NCBI GenBank assembly: GCA_037179385.1
Contig: CM074190.1
Span: forward strand, 6,834,284-6,898,283
Direction of reading: 5' to 3'
DNA: 64,000 nucleotides
DNA from: Holothuria scabra
Taxonomy: Eukaryota > Echinodermata > Holothuroidea > Aspidochirotida > Holothuriidae
The notes below the pieces were generated by a model. The model was not told the DNA's origin and ran no database searches. It was given only the letters and a program-made list of their open reading frames with translations. Positions 26,501 through 41,100 of the stretch are shown piece after piece; positions within the stretch are counted from its first letter, which is position 1; each line of letters opens with the position of its first letter. A program made the position numbers and the translations under genes.

Positions 26501-29500
26501 AAATCTACCTTCAAATTAAAGTTCGCCCTGGAATTTAAATTTTAAGGAGGAAAGGTGTAACAACGTTTTGACCAAGACTGCTTCTCAGGTAATTACACTA
26601 ATTAACGTACTCCAACAACAAGCCAGTTCGGTAAATCGTTTTGGTGGCTGTGCACATGCGCACATCCTCCAAATCGTTGGAATAAACAAACTAATCCTGC
26701 ACCTACAACACGTATTCCAAAATATGAGTTTGCATGAAAATTTGATGAAATAATGCTTTCTTTATCCATTCATAACGTAAGGAGGGATGCCAAGTGTGAT
26801 ATTGTGCAGTGGACTGTGTCTCAATTGCCTTTTTGGAGTAAAAATTTGCATTTTAATCTACCGTAAAGTAGCACTGATACCCATATTTTCGTTCGAGTTG
26901 ACTTGACACTTAGATGGTGTTGCATACAGGTACTGACGAAAACAAGAGAACACTGTACGCTACGTTCTGAGATCGGTTTGTATATCCCACTCTGCCCCAC
27001 AATTTCATGCGGCAACGAATAACCGAACTCGCTTATTTTTGCAGGTCAGAAGGGGCGATTCTTGTGACGAAAGTCTCTATAAGTCCCCTTCCTCAAATTA
27101 CGGGATCATGGTTCACAGCACACAGAATTGCAAATACATCTACTTGAGGATATCCTTTTTCATTCTATTTTAAGGTCGACACTATGGTAACACAAGTTTA
27201 ACAACCAATGCGACATCATATTACCAGAGATGGGGCATGATGATTAGAAAAGTAGCAAAGAAAAAGGGCAAGCAGTACCTACCTCATGTAATCGTTGGTA
27301 AAATTCTTTCTTTTTTTATTTCTCGTCTGTACTTTGAATTATTTTGTCAAAACACCTTCCGACAGGCCAATAAGTTAACATAACAATCGAAGTCGTGCAC
27401 GTGACGTCATATTCAGATATTGACAGGGCCGTAGCGAATTTGTAATCTCTGGGGGAGGGGGTGGAGATTATCTAGATCTAGTAATTGTGACAGGAAATGA
27501 GGTAGGGGCCTGAAGAAAGAGGTTTTCCCGTACCCTTTGGAAAATTTTGATTACTGAAACGTTCTTTTTAGATTACATGCAATCTTACGCGGCCAATGAG
27601 CAAAACTTTACGTTACTAGCTAGCACTTACCCTAATCCCTAACCCTTATAGAGAACAAAATCAGAGCTTATATTGGAGAAAATTTTGAATTTTATGGAAG
27701 GAAATTTATGAAAATAGCACTGTAGTTACTGGTGTCACTTGATGTTATGGAGTTCACGAACAGCATATTTCCGTTTTTCACTTTAAAAGCCCAGAGCTCG
27801 GGAAATTTTACTCAAGGTATGAGCGAGCACTTCTGCTTAGGAATCGCATTTTTGGCGCTCAAAGCGTCCGGGAAAGTTTGTTTTTTGAAATAAGTAGACG
27901 AATGCGGAGCTTTTAATGGGGGAGATTTCGGAATTTCATGAGTTTCCAAAACCACACAGTGGACTGGCTTCAAAAATTGCAAATTTCCGAGTTCTTCATT
28001 TTTCAGAGCCACCTACCCCCTATAGCTACGTCACTGTTTGTCGAAGAGAAGGGGCCCAGATGAAAAATGATGCTAAATGTTTCAATATTTTGAGTCACTA
28101 AGAAACTCCAAAGTTTTCAAAACATGACCTTGAAAGTGTGGGCAATTACTTCAACGGACTATACGGTCAATATGAATTTAAATACCGGGTGTACTCCACA
28201 AGTTATTGGAATCACAACTAAAATTGTCATAGTTTGCGAAAGATTTGTGCAAAAGTTTTATTAGTAAGGAACTATTTGTAATGGGAAGAATGTAAAATAA
28301 ATCCATGACTTGATCAAAAGCACACTTCAATCTACTACGGGAAAATCACAGGTCGAGGCATGTGTATGTATGGGGGGGGGGGGGGGGTGGCACCCACTAG
28401 TACGGTGCTACTGAGACAACGTTGCATAGCCTACCTGTGTAAGATTGTCGATACAAAAACAAACATTTAAATATAATTTTCGAACGACACCTCATCATAC
28501 ACTATCTGCAGGCAGAGGATAGAGGTGTACCTCTAATTCCTGATTGAAGTCTCTTATCTAGCAAACTTCAGTGTGATTTTACCTCTCTGATAATGGTATA
28601 AACATAAAATGGTCGAATCGCTATACAAATGCATGCACCGAGACATTTTCAGTTTCCTTAAAATGTGTCCGTTTCCCGGTAAAGTTGTGATAACTGGTGA
28701 TTTCAATGTCCACGTAAATGATCCTGCTAAACCAGATGTTAGGCAATTCATTTCATCATATGAAACCGCTGGCTTCCATCAATATGTTGATGGCCCAACA
28801 CATCGGCATGGTCATACTTTGGATCTCATCTTTGCCAGGGAGGATGATCAGATTGTCCATGGATGTAAATCCTGCTAATAGCTTTAACGTAACTAGTTCT
28901 AATTATGGTTCTTCTCATAATAATCCTCATTTTGAATTATTTTCTGAATTTTCCATGGTTTCTATTGATGAAATTACTAAGATCATATACGGTTGTAACA
29001 GGAAGTCTAGTGTAATTGATCCAATCCCGACTTGGTTGTTGAGGGACACCATTGAGGTTTTTCTTCAAATTTTTAAGGTATCATTAATAAATCAATGGAA
29101 TCTGGTGTTTTTCCAGAATTGCTTGGTGGCACTGTGATATCTTCTGTGATTAAGAAACCATCTCTTGACGGCAATATTCTTAAGAATTACAGACCGTTGT
29201 CTAATATATTGTTTTTTCCAAGGTTCTGGAGAAAGTTGTCGCAACTTAAGATTCATATTCAAGCTAATCACGTGGATGAAGTGTACCAATCAGCTTATAA
29301 GCAAACTGTAGAACGGAAACTGCTTTACTAAAAGTCAAGTCTGATGTGTTGGGTGCTGTGGACAGGGGCGGGGGTAGCTTTCATTGTCCTCCTTGATTTG
29401 TCTGCAACGTTTGATACAGTTGATCATGAATTGTTGCTTCAACGTCTTTATGATAACTTTGGTCTAGTTGGTAAAGTTCTTCGGTGGTTAGCAAGCTATT

Positions 29501-32500
29501 TGAAAAGTAGAATGTGCTATGTGAACATTAAAGGTGTCTCTTCTGATTAAAGTAGGTTGTTGTGTGGGGTACCGCAGGATTCAGTTTTGGGGCCGCTTTT
29601 GTATGTAATGTATACTCAACCAATGGGTAGCATAATGCAAAACCATAATGTAATTTTCACTCTTATGCTGATGACACTCAGCTGTATGTATCTTTCAATC
29701 CTAACATATCTGGTGAGGCAGAATTGGCCTTGCATAAATTGCAAGACTTTATTTCTGACATTATGTTGTGACTGACTTCAAATAAACTTAAATTAAATAA
29801 TGACGAAACTGAGTTATTTAAAGCTGGTACAAAACAAAGTTTGCAAAAACTTCCTTCACTACATTTAAAAGTTGGAGCCAGTCATATCAACCCCTCTAGC
29901 GAAATTCGTAATCTAGGAATTATGTTTGATTCAAACTTTTAAATGACGAAACAGGTAAACAGCCTAGTCTCATCTTGCAATTATCATCTTATAGGAATTT
30001 ATTTCGTATTGATCGGTACCTTGATGAAGAGACTGGTCATTCTGCTGTCCGTGCTTTACTCCTATCACGTTTTGATAACAGCAATGCCCTTTTACATGGT
30101 TCTTCATCAAAGGACCTTAATCGCCTCCAGTCCTTGCAAAGTCGTTGTGCTAAATTTATTTTCTCGGCAGGTAGATTAGATAGCCCCAAACCTCTCCTAC
30201 CGTTTTTGTTTTGCTTCTCTCATCAATTTAACTTTACTGTGCTATGCTGTTGGTTATGAAAAGTGTCTTTGTTTTCAGTGATGTCAAAGTAGAGTGTCGA
30301 AGGTTAAAATACTTACTTTTTTTTGTGTAAGATGAACTTGTTCTGTTCATATTGTGTGCTACTTTAATTAATCTTTTGTAAATATTGTAAATTATTTATT
30401 TATTTTTCTTCTTTGTCTTCTCTATGTATTTTTGCTTTGTTAATAAAGTTATTCCTTCTATGGAGGAAAAAAAAAAAAAAAAAAAAAAAAAAACCTCTCC
30501 TACCGTGCCCTTCACTGGTTAGGCCTACCTATTCGCGAAAGAATTCAATTTAAAGTTTGCTTATATGTTTACAAATGTTTGAATGATTTTGCTCCGGCCT
30601 ATCTCTCTAATATGCTCCATAGGAAAATTACACCTTTATGTGGTCCTGTTACTAGGTCTGCAATGGACGGGCCATACTCCTCATACCTCCTTCCAAGAAG
30701 CGAGTAGGTGAGGGGGCTTTTCCATTGCAGGTCCTATGTTATGGAACTTTCTTCCTCTTCACATACGGAATTCCAAATCTGTTGCGCTGTTCAAAAAACA
30801 GCTAAAAGGCCCAGTTCTCTCACCCCAAACAGTACCAATTCTCCTAACCTTCTTACTGAAGCCCCTCCCACAATTGTCTGAAATTCATCCTCATCCAGAC
30901 ACAATATCAGTTTATTGCTTCAGGTGATTAAAGAAAAACTCAATTTAAAAACACACTCAGTACCGTTCATGCTGTGTAATATAAGCTTTGGCACTCTGCA
31001 TTGTTTGAATTAGCTGTCAATCAAAAAGCTGAGCCAATTGAGAATTTAGGTACCCGGGTACCAAAATTGTAGTTTGGGGTGAGAGGTTTGGCCCTATAAG
31101 ACTATACTTGTTTAAGTGATTGTGTTTTGCTGGTATTATTTTTCTTGGTTTCTTAGCGCATTGATCATATGGAATTTGCGCTTTATAAAAGTTTGTATGT
31201 ATGTATGTACATTTGCCGATTTCAGCCTGTCAGGCTGGTCATTTACTAAAGACCACAGATTTCATTCACACATAGTAGGCGACGATTCATCTTCCTCATA
31301 TTCCTAAATATTGTGCTCCTTCATAACCACACCTGCTTCCCTATGCACACGAACAATCGACATAATCATAGAGACCGATGAATAATGTATGTTTGATATG
31401 TAAGTGAAAAAAGAACATCAATGAGACTGCAAGCGCGCGGAGAGCGCGAAAAATTTTGGGATTTGCAAAGTAAACATGTCGAATTATTGATGCAGAAAGC
31501 TAGTCGATCGTAATCGGTTGAGGACACCTTTCATAACCTACATGTATGGTCTTTTAGGAAGTACCTCATTTTTAAGTTTCACGTCACAAAATGTGGTGGT
31601 GGGGGAGGACTTTCACGTTAGTGTCTCCTCCGCTCAGAAAAGTGGGGGAATGTCCCCTGTCCCCCTTAAATCTACGCATCTGGTTCAAATACTGAATGCT
31701 AGCGTTTAGTTTATAATTTGAACGAACAATATGTGTCCAGCATTTAACACTAGGCGAATCAGTCGTTCATATACGGTAAGTGTTCAACTTCTTCCACTTT
31801 CTAAACTGGAGAAAAGGTGTTCAGAACCTTAACAATTTACCGTTTAAAATATGCTGAACGCCAGGATATGTTCTGTATCTATTGCATTTTCAAGTTCAAA
31901 AGTGATTTACTGTGTTTGCAGTTCTAGTAAGACATGCACGGCACGCATTATTTTTCCCAGGATGTTTTGATACAACCGGATCCTCAGAAATTTGCAAAAT
32001 ATGTTTGAAATCATTGTTAGGGTAACAGGGTACTGCTGATCCCATTGTGATGGTGAAAGTGGGGAATAATGTCCAGAAAGCAGTTTCTTGAATGCCACAT
32101 GACCCGAAGTATCGTGCATATTCGGAAGCCTTTAATTTCCTTACTTTCCCAGAGTTGCCCACGGCGGCCAAAATATTGGGGGGGGGGGGGTGACCCCCAC
32201 ACCCCCTGCTCGCTACGGTCCTGGATTTTAAAGGATACCGATCTACATGTAGCTGCATCATCAAGGGACAGCAAGTTCCTCAATGCGCTTATGCAAGTGT
32301 AGGGAATTATTTTCATATTGAAGGTATTAAAACGGAATGAGCGTTTCATTCATGCTGCTAGTTAAACAGGGAGTTGCCACCGGAGTCTTAACACCTCCCC
32401 GATGAAGTACCGAGAGGATATCGTAATAGAATGAAAGACCGGAAACTTAAAGCAAAAGCGTAATCATGCAACCACTGCGATAGGATGCCGTCCAACATGG

Positions 32501-35500
32501 CGTAGCAACTCCATGACGACATAATCATGACGTTAGTGCACGACGTTGGTACCCTGTATTCCACTGTCAGGTTGCGTTCTCGTGGCAAAAGGAGGAAGTT
32601 TCCTACTGGCATTTTCAATATCTGTCAAAAACGTACATTTTGGCAAGATAATCTATTGATATTGCATAAGGATTTTAAAAAGTCGATAAAAACCGGTGAC
32701 ATTCGACGAAATGATAGTTTAAGTGCAAACTTTCTTACTGAGGTATTCTGTTTTGTGAATTAACATTCAAATTGACTAGATATGAATGGTTCTGGTTTAT
32801 TGGGGCAAGAGTTTGGCATTGAGGTACTAGTGAGCATACTCAAGCAGTGATTTGATTTTGGTGTCAAAATTTGGTGTGTTTTAACCCTGTTTGCTTGGCT
32901 CCGTACAGTTCCCAAGGTGCTGGAGAAGAGCCCGAGCCCCTAATCCCATCTTAGGAAAAGCGTTCAGTAGGAACTTCGATTGCACCAGGATGTTGACGCC
33001 ATTGATTTAAACCTTCTTCATTACCCACGAGATCATTCTAGAACGGAAAAGGTGAACATCTCTGGCATTTTCCTTTGATCATGGCGGGTATGAACCTCTC
33101 CTAGATTCTGCAAAATCCCAAACTCAATTATTTTTATGATAATATTAATAGGGTCCACTCTATAATTCCCCGTCTCATTGATCCCCCAACACATTGGGAT
33201 TAGCTTTAAGGGCTAAGGTTGTGGGTAAGTGGTAATGGTTATAGTCACATTTAGGGGTTAGGCTAAGGAGATTCGACCACCTGAAAATCTAGAGGAGAGA
33301 GGGGACTAATGAGACTGAAGACCAGAGAAACGGGCTCATTGAAATTTGGAAACTAGTAAGACGGGGTAGGCATAGTCCTATAACTAATAACCAGGAAATA
33401 ACAGAGAAAAAGAAAGCAATAATAATGATGACGTACTTGACAGAGCCAGATAGCTAGAAACAGTTCCTCGTTAAGCAACGCATACCACCCAAAGAGATTA
33501 TGCCGATAATTCGTGTACGCCGAACGGATTCGTGGGATACGGTACACGACGGATAACCAAACTGATCTCAGTTCACGTTCTTATGGTAGGTCATGATGTA
33601 TGTTTTTATAAAAAAAATGCAGTTAGGAACACAAAACCCACCTTAAGCCTCTACAGATGCGATGGATCTGAAAATAGAAAGAAACACAGGACGCACCAAA
33701 TTCCTCAAGTAGATCAGGGTTACATGTGGTTGAAACGAGTGAGTTATGTTTATTTCAGAAAGTCTGACTAGACCAGAGTCTATAGGCAAACACACCATCC
33801 TCCCAAGGTAAGTTATCCTGTCCGAGAGGCCACAAGATTGGTGTATACTGTTCAGTCGATTTAATAGGCAGGATGCATATCTATGTTACTGCCGAAAATA
33901 GGTTATTACAACATTGAAAGGGATAAAGCCCATCTTTATTTTAACGGAGAACTCTTAAAGAAGGGTTAATCTGTTCTTGTTATGACACCTGCTTGGCAAA
34001 TCCTCTTTAAGCTATCGGATTACTGGTCAAACAAAAGGTTACTTTACAGACTATGAGTTATTGTGGATGTTTCTATTAACAACAGCAATTTGCATTTTAA
34101 TACAAACAATTAACCCTTTACCATTGTTTGGGTCCTTTTGGACCCATGCGGAGAGCTCGGCTGTCACCCATCTTTACTGTTTCACGCGGAGCTCGAAACT
34201 GCGAGTAGCTACCCGAAAATTCGGCCACAACAACGAGAGAGACAATAGTTTAAGGTCACAGGGTCAATGGCCTACGGAAGCCGATGCGGGGCGGGCTACG
34301 TCCGCTTTTCCGCCGACTCCCGAGGCGCGCAAATGTGCCCCGATCGGAGCACAACGGTAAAGGGTTAAGACTTAAACCTTAGCCAGGTCCTGCTGCTGAC
34401 CCGGGTCAGGTGATGATAGGTTACGAGTATGTTCAGCTGTTTATAAAATGATACATATACATGATACATATACCATATCACTAATATGAAAGTGATTCAA
34501 AAGTGAAGGATGAAGTGAAATCAGATTTAAAGGCCTAATCCTCTCACCCCAAATAGGTCCAATCCTACCAACCTTCTGACTTTAAGTCCCTCCCACAACT
34601 GTCTAAAATTCATCCTCATCCGGGCATCATCTCAGTTTATTGCTTCAGGGGTGAGTATGCAAGTCCCCAGTGTGTAATCAAAACACCTTCAGTACAGCAC
34701 ATTTGTGTAACATGAGCTTTGCTAGTACTCTGTATTTTTTTAATAGCTTTCAATCAAAGAACTGTGCAAAATGACAGATCGAGAAATTTTGTGGTCTACT
34801 ACAAATATTGAAGTTTGTGGTTAGAGGATCAGCCATTTAAAGAAAGAGACTTTAGTAAAAGTATATGCCACCCACACAACTCCTGGTTAATTTACCCAGG
34901 AACTTCTATTCCAATTAACGAAGATGTTGATTAAAACTATAATAACTATAGCAACTTATTTGGTTAAATTCACCACTTGCTCTGGTTAGCGTGACCATGA
35001 TTTTCCGGTGAAATAAATAGCCAGTAATATCTGATTATACGTAGGTAACATACGGTATCAACCCTGCGCAGTGAAATTCGCCAAGAAATTTTTAGAGAGC
35101 GTTTACCATTCATACTGCACCTAATCTGTAATGAGCTAAACACGTGCATACCTCAGGACTTTCGTGAGAAGAGGAGCTAAGTTATAAAATTGAAGCATAA
35201 AGCGGTCAAACCATTTGTTCGGATTAGTAGTTCGGAACAATCGGATTGAAGGATTGCTCGATAACTAACCTCTCTATCATCCAAGTAAGGTCTAATACTT
35301 CCTACTATATATTTTTCATTTCATTCACTTTTTATTCATTTTATTTCAACAAGTTGTACTTTGGATGGTAAGATCAGGTAAGGCGGTATTTCTAGTAAAA
35401 TAACTTGAGAAAGAATGAAAGCGTATATCCCATTTATGTTGCACTCTCCGAGTGGTGAGTAATTGTCGGGCATAAAACTGCGTACTTTTTTAACAGCGAG

Positions 35501-37525
35501 CCTCATCAATGTAAAAAGTACGCACCCATAACTGATTTGGTATAGTTAACCTCTCAAAATTGATGGAAATTAGCTAATCTGGGAAGGCTCCACATACACA
35601 TTACCTATCTTATACAGGAGAGGTGTCCTGTAGCTTATCCTATAGTTAGGATGGCAACGATGTATAGGATGCATTCACTCTAGAACTGCTTCTTCTAACT
35701 CCCTCTTTAATTGACGCGGAGTATTATCAGATGGACACTAAATAGGTCATCTGATCAAATACTTGAAAAGATTAGTTACAGAAATGATTAACATTGATTC
35801 TTTTTAGAGGCGAATCTAATAAAATTTTGAACACATTTTCTACGGAATTCACTTTTGAAGAGGTATCCTTTCGAGTTTTCTGAATGAGTCGATCAAATGT
35901 TCCTATCGAAATGCCTTTTGACTGCTTGATTCACTGCTCCTCTGACGAGCGTATTTTCATGTATCAATAGACCAGTTAGAAGGAGGAGTATTGCGCAATA
36001 GATCAAAGGTCAAAGGGTTACCCCTTCATGTGTGTTTATAACTTACTGCGGGATGTAAACACACGTAAAAACAGGAAGGTCATTAACGCATGCGCAGACG
36101 TAAACTTCGAACTCGTCTTTTGATAAGAACTATGAAATTGAGAAAAAAGAGGGTCAAGACCCCCGACTTCTTCAACCCTGTCCAGGCCCCATATGTATTG
36201 CAATTTTCGAATAATCGCTTTGACATATTGCGGTTGAAACTAGGCGTTACTGACCTGGGTGTGCCTAAACAAGGGACCAACGAGACCCAAACCTATCTTA
36301 GTTACTTTTGTGTCGAAAGTTCATTACACAGTATGTTTTGAAGGTCTGCAGAAAAATTCGTTTTATGCTAAACAGTTTCCATCGAACGAAGGACGTACGT
36401 TGCGTTGAAAAAAGGGTCTTCAGTTGTAGTCAGATGTATGCAGTAACGCGGTCTTTTGTTCGGAGGGCAGATTTTCTATTCCCAATCACGAACACATTAA
36501 AAAGTTTTTATATGGTCTCGACAGATTTAACAATATATAATCTGGACACTTTAACGTGGAGAAAACTTTTTATGAACTCAGTTTGACCTTTAGATGTGGT
36601 TTCGGGATTCCATGTGCCCGATCTCGTCTACCTACAAGTAACTTCATTGATTGTGACTTTTTCCACCAGGCGATGGATCCGCTTCAACATTTTGGGACAA
36701 CCGTTTCTGGTCTTACGATTTCCCAAACTTGACTATCGGCCCACCTTTCACAACCCCCTCGCTAATACACGGTATTCAACCTAAAGCTAAAGTCATTGTT
36801 GCGTTTAGAAACCCTGTTGAAAGGTGAGTATTCTTTTAATGTATGAATGCATTTTGATTGACTTTGACCCCTTCAAAAGATAAAGAATAGTGATTTTGTG
36901 CAAGAAGATGAAAACCGCATCTCAATAATAGATATTCCATAAAACCCCGCTTCAAATTCAACAATTAAAAAATTTGATTGGCGTCCATTAAAAATAAATA
37001 GATTTTAATCATTTTGAAACTTATGTGTTTGATATTTCATTATACTGCTAGATACTGTTTAGTGACAATCTGGCCATCCCAGACTACCGTTGGATCTACC
37101 TTGATACTAGTATCCTGTTTGCTGAAGATTAGATCCGGCTTCAGATTTCGACCTCACATTGGTCAAACAGGTTCGAAATTCAGGTTCAGATTCAACAACC
37201 ATAAAAAGACAGTTAAAGATAAAGCCATCAGTTATCCAGTCGATAAATATTTCAGTCAATATAATCACAAACTGTTTAATTTAAAGTGTGTCTTGTTAGG
37301 CTCTAATTACCCCACTCTCATCAATGGACTAAGGTCCCAGAGTAAATGAAGCTTGAAACCCATATCAATGGATTAAACTTGGATTTGGGTGTTTTGAGTG
37401 GTTTTCCGTTTGCCATTCGTGGTGAAGCGTGAATATGAGCTTTTACAAAAATAATTTTTAAATAATAAATAATTTTAAATAAATTTTAAATAATTTTTAA
37501 AGCATGTCCACCTAAGATCGCAGGT

Positions 37526-37583
<58 letters not shown>

Positions 37584-38133
37584 CTACCTGCGATCTTAGG
37601 TGGACATGCTTTAAAAAGGGTACTTTGGTGGACATATTATTATGGTACTATGGTAGATGTATTTTGCACCATTCAGGCATGTAAGAGTGATACTGCATGG
37701 TGTTTAGTACCACTATGACATGTATCCAGTGCTGCAGTGAGGCTGCTTTTAAGTCCCATGTTGTATTTGAGATATAGTGTTGGCTTCACATAAAATCTTG
37801 TCCACTTAATATGTGTCACCTTTATTTGAAGTCTACAAATTGACCCAATATGGAACAGACAACATATATATCATGCTGATTACCACTGATGTCTACTGAG
37901 GGAGTTATTGAATCGGGTTCAATTGTTGACACAAAATAGATGGCGCTCTGTATTATTAGAAGTCATGCTTTGGAGTCACTCATTCTCCAGAAAATACTCT
38001 TCCGAGAGGCCTGAACAATACGTGGACACGAAAATGTCCACTTAATGTCAAAGTCCACGTTTTGACTCAATTTTTCATGCGCAATATCCATGATAGCCCG
38101 CATTTAGATATATATATATCTATATATATATAT

Positions 38134-38178
<45 letters not shown>

Positions 38179-41100
38179 ACATATTGTAAGAAGTTGTTTC
38201 TTCAACTTTTTTTTTTTTAAATCTTTTGACAAGGTATTTAAATACCTAACCTCGGTAATTCCATTTGGAGACTATGCACATGCGCACATTCTTTAAATCA
38301 TCAGGATAAACAAAATGCTATGGTACATACGACCTAAAGCATGTGTTCCAAAAGTTGAGTTTACTTGAAAATTTTTAATCCATTATATATGAGAAGGTAT
38401 TGTAGATTGGTGTTCTGGGGTAAACTAAATCTTCATTTGCTATTTGGGGTAAAAGTTCGCTTTTATATCTGTTGATTAATAGACTTAAGCTAGACCCCTT
38501 TTATAGGCTACACATTTAGATTTTCTGTTAAGTAATGTAGCGTGCCTGTACTGCACGAAAACATGGGACTCAGCAGTTCCCTATATGTTTTAAGCTCAAT
38601 CTGCTTATCTCACGGTGTACCCCACAATTCCATGCGGCAACAAATTACCGAACGTAAGTTACTAACGCAACGGAAAATAACGGTGCTTTAAGTGTTGCGC
38701 AATCTTTCATCTAGCTCGATTAGATCAACAATTCCTTTTGCTTCTACCCTGTATTAAGTATTTTTATTTCCAATGTGATGTGATTCTTAGGGAATCTCGG
38801 GAAAATTCATGTGGAAGTGGAACAGAACTTATTTTGTCAGTCTTTCACTTTGAACCACAGGCTCTATTCGGATTACATCTACTTTGCTAAAGATTATGAT
38901 CCATCGCCGCAACGTTTCCACAATGCATCGAAGGTCGGTATAGAGGTTTTCCAGGAGTGTCTAAGGACTGTTAATGATCTTCGTTCATGCACATACCAAC
39001 CGGATGTAGGAACAGCTGGGTTAAAACCAGTGGTATGTAGTACATGAATATCATGAAAGCATCTCAAGGACTTAGCTGGCACACCAATTATATAGCTGGT
39101 ATAGCAAATTGCAATCCACAGTTGTAAAAGAAAGTAGTATGCCGCCCTCTTTTTGATGAGAATTTTAAAATTATTTTTTCAGAGGTAGCAAAATAAATCT
39201 TATTCATCCAACTTTTATTGTCATAGCTCGTTGTTCCCTTTTTTCAGATGCTGGAATTTATTTTCACTTAAATCGAAATAGAAATTGCACAATAACTAGT
39301 GACTTTCTTTTTGTATACAACTCACATCAACTGCCCTGTTTCCCATTGAAAGAAAAATGTTTTTGTATGACCTTGTACGCGGCCTTTTTGCTTGCATACT
39401 AGCACGTTGTACAGAGAGATTTAATAAATTTTATCACCCCAAAACTGTAAGAGTGCTATCACAATGTGGAAAAAGGTGCAGTATCAAAGAGAAAAACGAA
39501 GAAATATGAAGACTTTTATTTGAGTAGAACAACAATGACATCACAAATTATTGCGCAATGTACAATTTTGAAAGTAGTGAATATTGGACACGACAAACAT
39601 CAAATCCGAAGCGAAAGGAAAAGAGGGTCCTTGATGAAAAAGTACACGTTAAAAACGAACATGGTCGGAATTAAGAAAAAATAGAAAAAAAACCAGGCTC
39701 GAAAAAAGGTACATAGTAAAAAACGAGCATGAACGGTAAGGTGTAAAAGGAGTTAAAACTGGCTCAAAAGAGGTTGAATATCACAAAAAGTCAATTGTAA
39801 CGTTAAGGCCGTGTGGAGCGAGAGTACCTAGCCTCATGATAAGTCGGTTTCAGCACTAAGGCGGTCACAATCGGAGCCTCGGCACATTACATCTGCGGTA
39901 ACGGTTAAGCGCTGTATAGAACAAGGTGAAGGGGGATTGAAATGTGCAGCCACCGGGTATCCATGGAGATTCTGTTTGATGGACCTTAGGTGCTCGGTGA
40001 CTCGGTCCGCAAGGAAAACTGAAAATAATTCTGTGTGAGAACAAGTTCCGTCAGATGTAGGAAGGTGTCAGTCGGTACGAGGGGATCACGCTGTTTTTGC
40101 AGGTAGTAACGGATAGCTGTTAAGGCAGCATCATAAGGAATGGACGTGTAGAGGCTGGACACATCCATGGTGAATAAAGACGTTCACCGCAATTTCCAGG
40201 AAACTCAAAATCACGAATAGTTCTCAAGAAATGTGGTGTGTCTTGAACAAACAACGGCAAGGCTAAAACTAAAGGGGAGAGCACGGAATCTACATACTCA
40301 GAAATAAATACAGTGGGGCAGCTGTGTGAAGAAACGATAGGTCTACCAGGGTTGTTTGCTTTGTGGATTTTGGGAAGTAGGTAGAAATTGGAAATCGGTG
40401 GGCAAGGGTGTAGTAGAGAAGAAGCGTTTTTTGGTAGTCGGTTATTGTTAATGAGTTGGGTTAATGTGTTCTTAACTACCTTTTGGCAATCAGGAGTGGG
40501 GTCAGCGGGAAGTTCTAAATAAGTACTTTGGTCGGATAGCTGTTTGTTGGCCTCATCAATATACAAGTCCTTTCGCCAAACTACAACAGCTCCACCCTTG
40601 TCGGCTGGTTTGATGATGATGTCCCTGTTACTTTTAAGGGATAAAATGGCATCTCGTTCCTCGGAACAAAGGTTACACAGTGGGATCATTTTAAGAGGAA
40701 GGGGATTGTTAACATTAACAACCAACCAGACACCAAGCTTGTAGTCACCACCCCGCCCAATCTGGAACTCTCGTCCTCTGAACGCTCAGTTTTAGCGAAA
40801 AGTCTCAACTTTGTACCTCTGAACCCCCTTCCTGATGAGTTTTCCATACGCAGAGACGTTTCGGCCTTCTGTAGGAAACTCCGCCTTCGCTACCATTTCG
40901 GGGTAACAGACCATCAGGATGACACCCCCTCGTAGGGAGTTCCCAACCCCGCCAACTATGTCCCTTTCTCCTGGACGCCCAAGCCAGGAGAAAATCCCAC
41001 CCTTGATAATGTAATTAATACAATTAACAAACATGTCAACAATCTCCTTACCCCTAAAATGACCTTACTGCGTAACCTTTTTCCTGAGGAACGAGATGCA

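Larger units (their letters stand above)
24781..27174 (+). other. Intron 2 of CHST15-like gene
   Basis: 2.4 kb. Holds the U2-repeat tail fragment, a C/A run at 25611-25635, and repeat B at its end. No other exon seen. Confidence 0.8.
28600..31208 (+). mobile_element. Broken non-LTR retrotransposon (CR1/L2/Jockey-like LINE)
   Basis: In order: an endonuclease fragment with VVITGDFNVH and LDLIFA (about 28686-28840), reverse transcriptase motifs NYRPLSN (about 29185), LDLSATFDTVDHELLLQRL (about 29390-29445), a LASYLKSR block, GVPQDSVLGPLLYVMY (about 29567-29612), a YADDTQLY equivalent seen in another frame near 29668, and the C-terminal MLWNFLPLHIRNSKS block (about 30736). It has several frameshifts and stops. 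The 3' tail GCGCTTTATAAA plus a (TATG)n tract ends near 31208. It is 5'-truncated, inactive, and interrupted at 30204-30490 and 30807-31095. Confidence 0.88.
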
